Shown piece by piece: positions 54,933 through 64,000 of a stretch of 64,000 nt of DNA. The notes beneath the pieces are model-generated. The model saw only the letters and a list, made by a program, of their open reading frames with translations, made no database searches and was not told the origin of the DNA. Position numbers and translations under genes: made by a program. The number at the start of each line of letters is the position of its first letter. Position 1 is the first letter of the stretch. This DNA is from Macrosoma leucophasiata (Eukaryota > Arthropoda > Insecta > Lepidoptera > Hedylidae), in NCBI GenBank assembly GCA_036365455.1, contig JAWQUS010000027.1, positions 17,410,501 through 17,474,500 on the forward strand, written 5' to 3'.

Positions 54933-55122
54933 GTTTTTTAATATAATGAAGGTGGCAAACAAGCATGCAGTTCACATTCTGAGACTGTAGTTGTTATGTC
55001 TCTGTGATAGTTATTAAGGGGCCATATATAACTAACTTACCGGAACACAATAGTGCTCAACACTACCATTTGGCGGCAGATAGATTAGGCGGTGCGTACG
55101 CCCTGGAACTCTACCACCGGTG
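54933..55122 (-). mobile_element. Family A retroposon, internally deleted
   Basis: The tail (complement of GGTGGCAAACAAGCATGCAG) joins directly to the CTGAGACTGTAGTTGTTATG region, so about 70 bp of the 3' half is missing. The 5' end CCGGTGGTAGAGTTCCAGG is present. Confidence 0.75.
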
Positions 55123-55864
55123 AAAATAATATTAACGCTGTGTTCATTTGATTATCACCACCACCATCACCTTCATAAATCGAGAATCAGTATAATTTCG
55201 ATTAACTGAGTTTTGTTCTATAGAAGAAGCTAGCTGAGGAGAATGAGCTATATCACACTAAAATTCCATACAAACGCTTATTCTGGTTACCTATTACACA
55301 GACATCAATCAAATCACGCGCACACAGAAATGTAGCACGTAGAGTTATGACCTAAAACAATCGTGAAAAAAGTCGTCGCACTGACTACGTGACGAAATTA
55401 ACTAAAAATAGACCGCTCGCTCGCAACCTCACTGTTGGAGTTTATCCAACTGCCTCTCGAGGGGAGGGGGTGATGGGAGGGGCAGCGAAATCGGGCGAAA
55501 AATCGAAGTGTTTATTCTATACGTAGTATTTTTACATATTCACTGGCTATATAATATATAATCACCACGCTCGACAGGCGGGTTGACGATCGAAATAAAT
55601 GACATGGTTACTTCAAAGAACGTTGAAACTATTGATGTCGTCACTGTCGCCCTAAGGCGGTTCTAATAAAAGAAAATCCCATAGCAAAAGCGGCGGGAGT
55701 GTTCAGAGGTCAGAAGGTTCATGTCGTGTCGGACGTATTTTTTCTTGTTTCTGATTACATATTTTTAATTGGCTCACATATTAATATACGCGAGTAGGTA
55801 AAGTAGGTTCTCTATTTATGTTTTATTATCCCTATGGCAAACACTGGCTAAGTAAAAATTAGAG
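55123..55864. other. Unassigned stretch
   Basis: No gene or family recognised. Confidence 0.5.
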
Positions 55865-55867
55865 TTA

Positions 55868-56054
55868 GGCTGCTCGCCCACCTCAGACAATCAGTGACCG
55901 CATTTTTGTTAGAGAAAAAAAAAGGAAGGTACTGATTGTCATAGTAAAACGAACCGCCTTTTTGTAGGACGTGTGCGTTGCACTATTGCTATCAGTACGT
56001 TCTATTTTTCTCTTACAAAAAATCGGTCCGATTGACTGACGTGGGCGAGCAGCC
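55868..56054. mobile_element. MITE with TTA duplication (PIF/Harbinger-like)
   Basis: 187 bp with ends GGCTGCTCGCCCACCTCAG and (reverse complement) GGCTGCTCGCCCACGTCAG, flanked by TTA (55865-55867 and 56055-56057). Inner arms (TTTTTGTTAGAGAAAA / TTCTCTTACAAAAAAT) are also partly inverted. No protein. Confidence 0.88.
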
Positions 56055-56057
56055 TTA

Positions 56058-57098
56058 ATTATATATAACTTGGTGCTCTTTTCATGCGACTAAAGCTATT
56101 GGCTTTGTCCCCCACCATCAGTAGAGATATTATTATTATCTTATTATGAATTGCCTCCATGGCCCAGCGACAGTGATTCGAAGTAAGGGTTAATAAATTC
56201 CTTAGGTACTTAGGATATATCAAGTAAATCGGTTCTGGCTGAAATTGCACAAATTAAAACATGAAGCCGTTTCTAAATTTGTGCTGACAATAGTACAAAG
56301 TTTTTTCAGAGATTCATTTTTCTGAACAGTCCCGTTTTCTCATAAGTATACAATACTTACAATACCTACTATTACCTACAGTATACATGCAATAATTCTG
56401 TCCTTTCGGGGAAAAAATAGGCGTGAATAAGTTTTGTTAGTACATATTTTTCTCATTTTATGTCTAAAGGTAACATCATTGTATCCAGTTTAGTCCCTCA
56501 GCTGGGATAGGCTTACTCATAAATAACATTGCTCGCCGTACCTACTCCGTTACGTGGGTCCAAAGCGGATTTGTGGAGGCTATAATAATAAACAACATAT
56601 AACACAATTAAGCTCAGGCACGCCATTTAAATAATGCCTCTTTATAAATGGAAAGTTTTAAAAGTAGTTGCTAATCCTTATAACACTTTTATTCCTTTTA
56701 CTATGAGTCTAATTTCAACTTTTATTCAATCCACTGCTCCAATTAGGGTTAGTGAGTTTTGACAGTTCTAAACGTACTTTGCTGGAAGTAAAGTCGAAGT
56801 ACAGTTTGTGAATCTTACGCAGAGACCTGTAGGTTTGTACGTAGGCTCATACTTATAATGTAAATAAACCCAAAATATTCATACACAATACTGGTGGTAA
56901 CTGAGCCACCGTGGCAAAATTATAGTTAAAGAAATAGAAACGTGATCAACGGATTAAATAAAAATTCTTCCAAAACATCAAATAGTCATGAGGGCTTTTT
57001 CATCTTTAAACATATTCTGTGTTCATGTTAATCCGAGCATTCAGATATTTACCTACACATTTCGGTTGGCCAAAACTCGGAACGTCATACCTACTACA
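56058..57098. other. Unassigned stretch
   Basis: No gene or family recognised; frames under 85 codons. Confidence 0.5.
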
Positions 57099-57144
57099 TT
57101 TTCGCCAGGTAAACTAAATATTCGCTTAGTTTACCTGGCGAAAA
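57099..57144. repeat. Perfect 19-bp hairpin, 8-nt loop
   Basis: TTTTCGCCAGGTAAACTAA (57099-57117) and its exact reverse complement (57126-57144), loop ATATTCGC. Confidence 0.92.
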
Positions 57145-57280
57145 TTTATAGAGTTACAAATTCAGGATTGTCAAAATTCAGATTTCAGGAGTCAAAATTA
57201 TCGCAATATAAATGTAACCAAGTCTTCTAAAACTTAGCTACGAGCTTTTTTTTACGCTTCAGTTATTTTCATCACAATAT

Positions 57281-57700
57281 TTAATGTAACTGCAAGTCCG
57301 GGCTTCCTGAGATTTACTAATTCAGGTTGGACGAAATTCAAACATCATACGAGATTCAGGTTAAAATTATTCGTTTAGTTTTACCGGTGAGATTTTCCAT
57401 GTTGCTCTTATAATTTCAAAGTAAACAACGTCTCTTATCTCCACTAGCTTTTTGTGTACCGTTTTACTTTGTGTCCGTGTTTTGCGATGTATCACATAGG
57501 TTCGTTTTGTAGCCGTCTCCGAAGTTCTTTTGTTTTGAAATTTGAATAATCAAAATGCAAGCATTAGCGTTCGCCGCTATGCTTAGTGTTCATTTGTTGT
57601 TGGAATGAATTGTCAATTTTATCACAGCTTTAATTGTTTTTTTTTTGTTTGTTTCCAATTACACTTCGGTTCAGAACAGGGTTAACCAACCTTTTATTTT
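57281..57700. repeat. Local duplication (about 430 bp), unit 1
   Basis: Matches 58137-58582 in the same orientation. Shared phrases: TTAGTTTTACCGGTGAGAT, ACAACGTCTCTTATCTCCAC, TTTGTGTCCGTGTTTTGCGA, GTTCGTTTTGTAGCCGT. Many point changes indicate an old event. Confidence 0.85.
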
Positions 57701-57885
57701 TCGAAAGTCTCTCAATTCTAAGAAGTAGGTAAGTATTATTTCGTAACCTAAAGAAGGTTGCCTTTGGGAACACGTCTTTATTTTAAAGTTCCCGAAGATA
57801 TCGAAGTCAGTACATCAGGAATTCAGGATTATTGGTATACCTACTACAATATAGCTACGCAGCCAATTTCGTTGCAATATACTTA

Positions 57886-58080
57886 AACTAGCTGTACCGG
57901 CAAACGTATCACCCGAAAATAAAAAAAAAAAGTCCAAAAATGTTATGAAAAATAAATGTTGGCCGATTCTCATAGATAACGGATAAGCACAAAAAAAATC
58001 ATCAAAATCGGTCAAGCCGTTTCGGAGGAGTATGGCAACGAAAACTGTGACACGAGAATTTTATATATTAGATGTAGATA
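57886..58080 (+). mobile_element. Family J repeat between duplication units
   Basis: AACTAGCTGTACCGGCAAAC start, TTGGCCGATTCTCATAG, CGTTTCGGAGGAGTATGGC, and a GTGACACGAGAATTTTATAT end. Closely resembles 31786-31930. Confidence 0.7.
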
Positions 58081-58136
58081 ACCAACATCATACGATATAA
58101 TCCCAAATTTAGTTGTCACCATTTACTACTATACTC

Positions 58137-58582
58137 TTAATGTTACTGCAAGTCCAAGCTTCCTGATATTTACAAATATGCTATGGACGACATTCTAACT
58201 TCTTACTAGATTCGCTTTAAAATAATCTATTCGTTTAGTTTTACCGGTGAGATATTCCACGTTGCTCCTATAATTTCAAAGTAAACAACGTCTCTTATCT
58301 CCACTAGCTTTTTATGTACCGTTCCAAGTTGGTTTTACTTTGTGTCCGTGTTTTGCGATGTATCACTTAGGTTCGTTTTGTAGCCGTTCCCGGAGCTCTT
58401 TTGTTTTGAATAATTAAAATCCAGGCATTAGCGCTCGACACTTTGCTCTCTGTGTTTGAAGTGTTCGTGTTTTTTTTATTGGTGGAATGAATTGTCAATT
58501 TCGTCATGGCATTCATTGTTTTTCTCCTTTGTTTCCAATTACACTTTAGTTTAGAACAAGGCTTACCAAGCTTTTTAATAAC
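58137..58582. repeat. Local duplication, unit 2
   Basis: Second copy of 57281-57700. It carries an extra GTTCCAAGTTGGTTTTAC segment and a T run expanded differently. No conserved reading frame between copies. Confidence 0.85.
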
Positions 58583-58691
58583 GTTTTGTGTCTGTCTTTT
58601 ATAACAAAACGTACGCACATTATTTTTTACACGATAAGTACAAATTTTAAAAAAAATGGCCAAAAAGTGGCTTACAACATAGTTCACATTT

Positions 58692-59081
58692 CATCATTTC
58701 AGCCAAAAGACGTCCACTGCTGAACAAAGGCCTCCCCCAAAGAATGCCACAACGAACGGTCCCGGGCCGCCCTCATCCAGCGATTGCCCGCGACCTTCAC
58801 CAGGTCGTCGGTCCATCTTGTGGGAGGCCTGCCCACGCTTCGCTTTCCGGTACGCGGTCGCCACTCGAGAACTGCTCTGCCCCAACGGCCGTCAGTTCGT
58901 CGAGCTATGTGCCCTGCCCACTGCCACTTGAGTCTCACTATTCGGTGAGCTATGTCGGTAACTTTGGTTCTCATGCGGATCTCCTCATTTCTGATTCGAT
59001 CTCGCAGAGAAACTCCAAGCATAGCTCTCTCCATTTCTCTCTGAGTGACCTTGAGCCTTCTTAAGAGGCCCATAGTGAGCG
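58692..59081 (-). mobile_element. Family E LINE 3' end, 390 bp, 5'-truncated
   Basis: Flanked by an exact 11-bp duplication AGTTCACATTT (58681-58691 and 59082-59092). The minus-strand frame is intact through LGVSLRDRIRNEEIR, LKWQWAGHIARR, GRPPTRWTDDL and EAFVQQWTS. Very similar to 11686-12102, so the two insertions probably come from closely related sources. Confidence 0.93.
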
Positions 59082-59387
59082 AGTTCACATTTATGATACA
59101 TAAATATTTTAGCCTGTGAACATCAACATCAGCACCAGAGATTTCAGTGTTGATTGACACGTTGCCACAGTTGGCTGACATTACCACCTGGGGGCCGACC
59201 GCCTAACTGAAATGCTTTCGTTTAGGATGTTATCTTGTCCGTTTCGTACCGCCTATTAAAACATTTTGCTCTTAAGTATATACCTGCGCACGAAAACACT
59301 TCCAGGAAAATGTTAGGTGGTACGAAATTGATATGATGTTGTCATAATCGAAAGCTAAACGAAAGCATTTGAGTTAGGCGGTCGGCC

Positions 59388-59755
59388 CCCTGACCGGAAT
59401 ACGATAGCGTTAAACACTACTATTAAGCGGCAAGTAGATTTCATTGATGGTAGAGCTCCAGTGACGGAGCTCGCGGGCGTGGGCACCACCGCATTACCTA
59501 ATATACTTGCCGCTGAATGGTAGTGTTCAGCGCTATCGTATTCCGGTCCGGTACGGCCCTGTAATTTCCGGCACAGAGGCATAACACCTTAGGCCTCAGG
59601 AGTGGTAACGCATCTGCACTTTGACCTTGGTCTTTGTTTGGGTGTCTATAGGGTGCAGTCATCACTTAACATCAATGTGAACGGCACGCTTGTTTGCCAC
59701 TTCCATTACAAAAAAAAAGTAGATTTAATAATGCGGTGGTGCTTACGCTCTCCGT
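59388..59755 (-). mobile_element. Family A retroposon split by a second family A copy
   Basis: Minus-strand pieces lie on both sides of the insertion at 59442-59717: CCGGAATACGATAGCG .. GCGGCAAG on the left and AATAATGCGGTGGTGC on the right. Together they represent the older copy's middle. Confidence 0.8.
59442..59717 (+). mobile_element. Family A retroposon nested in family A
   Basis: Full-length copy (GATGGTAGAGCTCCAGTGAC to TTTGCCACTTCCATTACAAAAAAAA) flanked by AGTAGATTT at 59433-59441 and 59718-59726. The exact duplication shows that the roughly 276-bp unit, A tail included, is what transposes. Confidence 0.9.
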
Positions 59756-59792
59756 CAATAAAGCTCTTATCATAAACATACAAACATACATT

Positions 59793-59995
59793 AAACATAC
59801 GCTTACACTCACAGCCCCACAGTAGGTATAAACCTGTGTTGTGGGTGCCGTTGTACACATACAACACATACACAAACACCCAGACCCGAAACAAATATCT
59901 ATAGGTCATACAAATATTTGTCCCGGTGCGGGGATCGAACCCGCGACCCTTCGAATCAAACGGTCATCTCACAACGCTGGACTAACCTAACTAAT
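59793..59995 (-). mobile_element. Family D tRNA-derived SINE
   Basis: Minus strand: GGTTAGTCCAGCGTTGTGAG, GCGGGTTCGATCCCCGCACC (B box), TATTTGTTTCGGGTCTGGG and the tail complement of ACGCTTACACTCACAGCCC. Complete-looking. Confidence 0.85.
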
Positions 59996-60369
59996 TTTAA
60001 AAATAAAATTCTGTGATTCATTTAATAGACACCTTTGACATGATTTCACGGAAAACACTGTTAGATTTACGTGTCTGATGCACCATACAATAAAATAATA
60101 TTGACATATTACATAATACATTCTATTTATTTAGTTCATGTATTTTTAATTTCATTTCTTATTAGTTTCTTAAAGATATGATAAAAAAATTTAACCCTTT
60201 TCTGTGATGCTGTTTTTTTTTAATTAAATAAGTAATAACTTTGATATTAGTCTGCAGTATTTTGTGTTATTACATCAGCCACCTGCGCTTTGGGTGCTTA
60301 AAAAATATTACGTAATAAATATAAAGTAATTTTATTATAAAACATTGTGCAGTTTATTTCACCCCACTT

Positions 60370-60600
60370 CCCCATTATATTTTGAACAAGGATTCGCGAG
60401 ACGCGTTGCTTGCACAACAGTTCATTCCAGTGACAATGAAATTACAGTCGGTGCTTCAGCTAGTTAAAAATATACGCCAACATGTCGCTTTTACATAATT
60501 AAACTGCGAAATGGTGCACTGCTGTGGATATAAAATATGCGCTTTGTGTGTGCGTTGTGTTGTGATCAGTGTGACGCGGTTCACTATAGGTGTCATCTCC
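60370..60600 (+). repeat. Diverged tandem unit 1 of 3
   Basis: Contains GAACAAGGATTCGCGAGACG, AGTTAAAAATATACGCCAAC, ATGTCGCTTTTACATAATTA, AAACTGCGAAATGGTGCAC and GTGACGCGGTTCACTATAGG. Related units at 60840-60960 and 61620-61830. A chance frame of 79 codons starts in it. Confidence 0.75.
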
Positions 60601-60839
60601 ACCCACGAGGATTATTGAGCAAAAACACGTCATTTTATATCATTTGGCTATTTATGTTTATATCATCTGACGGGGGAACCTTGTCTGTTGAGTATCGCTT
60701 ATGTAAGGACTCACCTCATTTTTCTATGATAAAATGTTTTCATAATTTCGTATTTAAATCTTATACAAAAGCATAAGTTTATTTTTTTCTTCTCTTATCT
60801 TATTTTGAAAAGAGTTGTATGGGAGACGCTCTTGCTCAG

Positions 60840-60960
60840 CCATTTCACCGTTTCACATAGTTAAAAATATAGGTACGCCAACATGTCGCTTTTGTGTATT
60901 TAAACTGCAAAAATGTAAACTGCTGTTAACATAAAATGTTCGTTGTTTACAAGATGAGAT
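60840..60960 (+). repeat. Diverged tandem unit 2 of 3 (partial)
   Basis: AGTTAAAAATATAGGTACGCC, AACATGTCGCTTTTGTGTAT and TTAAACTGCAAAAATG align with unit 1; its 5' and 3' parts are missing or unrecognisable. Confidence 0.75.
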
Positions 60961-61026
60961 TAGAAAGCCCGGTCAAATATCAAAACGCAGTTGGAAAATT
61001 TCTTAAATATCGACGATTGCCTTTTT

Positions 61027-61096
61027 GTTTAAGTCATCGTCATCATTTTAGCCGAAAGGAACGTCTTTCGGCTAAAATGATGACGATGACTTAAAC
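61027..61096. repeat. Perfect 32-bp hairpin, 6-nt loop
   Basis: Arm 61027-61058 is the exact reverse complement of 61065-61096, loop GAACGT. The left arm contains the ordinary family E tail (CATCATTTTAGCCGAAAG); the right arm is an inverted copy inserted before the element's next segment (GTCGCTGCTGG). Confidence 0.95.
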
Positions 61097-61370
61097 GTCA
61101 ACTTAAACGTCGCTGCTGGATCAAAGCCTCTCCATAAGGGGGATATGCCATAATCGCCACGCTTGGCATGCGGATTGGCGATCGCAGTGGCAGTAGTTTT
61201 ACTGCAGGATGCTTCTTGGATCTTGCGTTATTGCACTTACTACCGCCCCATTCGAATGGTTTGACCGCTATTGTTTGGTTGACTGACTGCACTGGAAGAA
61301 TTCTCTTCCAGTAGAAGAAAATTCTTCCACTCGTTGGCGGTGCGTTCGTCACGTCCCAACGCCAGAAAAT
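61035..61370 (-). mobile_element. Short (CAT)n-tailed family E derivative, with snap-back insert
   Basis: Like 19590-19879: GCTGCTGGATCAAAGCCTC, GGCGATCGCAGTGGCAGTAG, TTGCGTTATTGCACTTACTA, GAAGAATTCTCTTCCAGTAG. Flanked by TTTAAGT (61028-61034 and 61371-61377). The hairpin at 61027-61096 is an extra insertion inside its 3' end. Confidence 0.8.
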
Positions 61371-61619
61371 TTTAAGTATGCTGTTAAAATATGTGCAAAC
61401 TGTCTCCAGTTTACATCCAGTTCTGTTTCACAGCCCTTAAGTAAAGTGTCGTGCAGGCTAACTGTCAGTAAAAGTCATTCGAGACTGCGTGTGCGAATTT
61501 CACGACGTTCGATTGGCTCTAATCATAAAATTAACTGACCTGTAACTAAACTTACTTAACTTACTTAAAATAATTTAAACTTTACACAAAAAAATGAGTT
61601 AAGTATTTCGTTTTTTTGT

Positions 61620-61830
61620 TTTAAATAAAGATTTGCAGAACACGCTTATCTTGCACAGCTAAATTACAGTTGTTAACTTCATTTAGTTAAAAATGAAGGC
61701 ACAATGTATACCTACTTTTTAATAATTTAAACCACAAAATATTGCATCGACGCGGTTATTAAATATGCGTTTTGTATTATTATGTTCCATGTGACGCGAT
61801 TCACGAATGATGTCATCATCTTTGGTCGCG
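61620..61830 (+). repeat. Diverged tandem unit 3 of 3
   Basis: TTTGCAGAACACGCTTATC, TTGCACAGCTAAATTACAGT, TAGTTAAAAATGAAGGCAC, TATGCGTTTTGTATTATTA and GTGACGCGATTCACGAATG align with unit 1 in the same order. Confidence 0.7.
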
Positions 61831-62035
61831 GAGAGAATGGGACATGACCTCATTCTGTTTTTTTTATTTTATGTATAAAAATTAAGATGCGATTACCACT
61901 TGACAAGGTAAAAAGAGTCAGTGAATTACGTAGTAAAATATCAATTTCTACTGTTTCCCAATAACTACAAGAATGAATGCACCGAGAATTTTATATAAAT
62001 CGTCTGATTTTTTCCATCGTTTCTTGCAAATAAAT

Positions 62036-62236
62036 AAATACATTTACACTCACAGCCTCACACTAGGTATAAACCTGTATCGTGCGTACTATTGTACACA
62101 CACAACACATACACAAACACACAGACCTGAAACAAATATCAGTAGACCATACAAATATTTGTCCCGGTGCAGGGATCGAACCCGCGACCCTTCCAATCAA
62201 TCGGTCATCTCACACCGCTGGACTAACTGAGTTGTC
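62036..62236 (-). mobile_element. Family D tRNA-derived SINE
   Basis: Minus strand: TTAGTCCAGCGGTGTGAGAT, GCGGGTTCGATCCCTGCACC, TATTTGTTTCAGGTCTGTG and the tail complement of ATTTACACTCACAGCC. The plus-strand frames over it are incidental. Confidence 0.85.
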
Positions 62237-62969
62237 AAGGTCAAATCAATGGTACACAACCGAATATATAATTTCACTTGTGATAAAGTGGGCACTTATG
62301 ATTAAAACCTTTTGATATATTTCAGTAACTGGCGTAGCTGCCCATATTTGAAAATTTAAAGTATCTTAAGTAGGTACCTACCTAAGTAAATTATATCTGC
62401 TTCAGTTGCAGAAAGAGAAACAACCCCGCAACGACGTAATAGCCGAATCAAAACCAAAACAACTGTTCTGTTCTATTTTGTTCAGTAAGAAACTTTCGGA
62501 TGTGCAAAGCTAAAATTAGTTCAAATAAACCACTCTTAGATCCTCCATCAATAAACATTTTGATTTGGAACCACCCAACCTCGCGCTGCTCTTTCGCTCG
62601 AAAGGAAATCCTTACGCTAAGTCCTTTATTTGTCCCGGTCTTATCCTTGTAATATCTTATCAAAACTATTCATTTGTTCCGCGCGATTCGTCCCAAAAGC
62701 CCTTCAAAGAGTTTAGTGCGGGCCAATTTCTTTTGCTCACCGTTGCGGGCGATCCAAACGCATCTCACGTCCATTCGCACACATAAGTAAAAGGGAAAAG
62801 GAGATCCATAGTACACGATGAATAAACAACAGATGTTTACGTCACGGAAAGGACGGAAAGCCGGGTTTGTAAATATTCAATTCCAACAGGTAGATATAAT
62901 ATTTGCATTTAACGTTCAGGTTCCTATTTGGTACGTAACGTTTCATATATTTTTTTAGGATTCGCGTGA
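62237..62969. other. Unassigned stretch
   Basis: About 62580-62770 has more GC than its surroundings, and a 73-codon plus frame (62565-62786) crosses it, without any motif I recognise. Confidence 0.4.
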
Positions 62970-63690
62970 TTTTTTAACTGAGTTCAAAAAAACGAGAAGG
63001 TTCTCAATTCGGCCGGTATATTTTTTTGTTTTTTTTTTTTTATGGATGTACGCCAATTTCGCCGAGATATCTGGACCGATTTACGTAATTCTTCTTGTGT
63101 TTGATGCGGAATAGTTTCGAATTGGTCCCATAAAAAATTTATTCAGGCAGGCCCATTCGTTTTTATTTTATGAGCATTTTGTACTTACTTTCACCTCAAA
63201 CTAAAGGAATAAGATTAGACAGCGTGTTGTCATGACAATGCGTTGAATCCACTGACGTCCTAGATAGTCCTAATGCGCATGACAACAAGTGACAATGACA
63301 TATTTACTCATCGACGACACAACACAGCATAATTACTCCTTCGTGGATAAATGCATAGAATTAACAGTCCATGATTACTTGCCCCAAAAATCAATAATTT
63401 TTTTCATTGATTTCGTATATAAACAGTTTAAATTATGTACCTATCTTATTTTCACGAAGTTAAAAGAGTCAGATTTTACAAATTTAACAGATGTGAACAT
63501 TAACCTTATTGACAATGCAGCAATAAACTAAAAAGTATTAAATAAAAATAACTACGTTAAGAAAAACCGACTTCAAATCTAAAAAGTAAAAAATAATAAG
63601 ATTTAATATTAATTATATAGATACTACCTATTATTTATATGTGCTATTTACAAATAGGATTAAAGTCGGTGCCAAGCCAAAATCATTAAA
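62970..63690 (-). mobile_element. Family G repeat, right copy
   Basis: Reverse-complement counterpart of 156-840, from TTTTTAACTGAGTTCAAAAA to the arm ACTACGTTAAGAAAAACCGA and beyond. It has expanded T runs near 63024-63040. The 80-codon plus frame at 63289-63531 is not open in the left copy, so it is incidental. Confidence 0.75.
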
Positions 63691-64000
63691 GTATGTAGGC
63701 ATTTCATTGTATTAAAACGTAACTTCATGCCTGTAATCCCCGAAGGGTTAGGCAGAGGTAAATGCATGCATTCAAGCATACATGCAAACACGCACGATTC
63801 GCCGGTTACGTTCATTGTATTAATTTGCTCGTATTCATATTTAAGTGATTAAAATATTATTATTTGTTTAAGGCTTGGCAGCGACTTCCATCCTATTTGT
63901 TAAAATAACACATATAAACATAGGTAGTATCTATATAATTAATATTAAATCTTATTATTTTTTACTTTTTAGATTTGAAGTCGGTTTTTCTTAACGTAGT
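63551..64000. mobile_element. Foldback structure of family G arms with SINE in the loop
   Basis: Left arm about 63551-63685 and right arm about 63869-64000 are inverted copies over roughly 130 bp: TACGTTAAGAAAAACCGAC, ATACTACCTAT, AACAAATAGGAT / ACAAATAGGATT, GCCAAGCC. The loop holds a short-form family B insertion. The right arm is cut by the window end, so more of the element may follow. Confidence 0.85.
63716..63810 (-). mobile_element. Short-form family B element, 95 bp, with 13-bp target duplication
   Basis: Flanked by an exact duplication TTCATTGTATTAA (63703-63715 and 63811-63823). Ends AACGTAAC and GGTTACG are complementary. Contains only the last 95 bp of the family B SINE; no tRNA head. 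Confidence 0.92.

Noticed and set aside
60537..60776. 79-codon plus frame with Cys/His residues
   Set aside because: It starts inside a tandem unit and is not open in the other units.

Overview
The window looks like gene-free nuclear DNA from an insect, most likely a moth or butterfly. I infer this from AT-rich sequence carrying the short dispersed repeats typical of Lepidoptera: tRNA-headed SINEs, elements with an AACCGACTTC / GAAGTCGGTT end, ACTAGCnG..CCCG-headed repeats, and RTE-like LINE tails ending in (CAT)n/(ATG)n. I cannot name the species. I found no host protein-coding gene that I can defend, no genuine tRNA or rRNA gene, no CRISPR array and no bacterial-style operon. The longest open frames are reverse-transcriptase fragments or unsupported chance frames. 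The window could be intergenic DNA, a long intron or a heterochromatic repeat cluster.

Families used below. A: a roughly 290-bp retroposon running from CTGGTGGTAGAGCTCC to TTTGCCACTT..ATAAAAA, with about 19 copies or fragments. B: a 313-bp tRNA-derived SINE, plus a 95-108-bp short form of its 3' end. C: a tRNA-headed element whose head has a 9-nt anticodon loop. D: a tRNA-derived SINE containing TTTGTTTCGGG. E: an RTE-like LINE and its (CAT)n-tailed short derivatives. F: a second LINE tail ending in (CATA)n. G: a GAAGTCGGTT foldback family. H: a roughly 460-bp terminal-inverted-repeat family. J: repeats headed ACTAGCnG..CCCG. There are also small MITEs, five flanked by 3-bp TTA/TAA duplications (PIF/Harbinger-like) and one flanked by an 8-bp duplication (hAT-like).

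Layout. 1-840 holds a G copy whose inverted partner is at 62970-63690, so the window is bracketed by the same family; 63551-64000 is a further foldback with a short B inserted in its loop. 3.5-9 kb holds A copies, a recent 163-bp tandem duplication (4318-4663), a MITE, a C element and an H copy. 11.66-13.2 kb is the best LINE remnant, a 1530-bp 5'-truncated E insertion with an exact 11-bp target duplication. 13.9-31.6 kb is a mosaic of MITE, B, A, E and F pieces and C elements, with a duplicated GC-rich block at 28.7-29.6 kb. 32.9-33.9 kb has a second duplicated block and a perfect 25-bp hairpin. 35.5-46 kb holds D, E, H, B, A and F copies. 48-59 kb holds F, MITE, B, J, E and nested A insertions and a third duplicated block. 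60.4-61.8 kb has three diverged tandem units and a perfect 32-bp hairpin.

The most informative signals are the many intact target-site duplications, which fix insertion boundaries exactly, and a series of short-loop inverted repeats that look like template-switch (snap-back) mutations. No undescribed biochemical system is evident. Absence of a feature here means I could not see it by eye.
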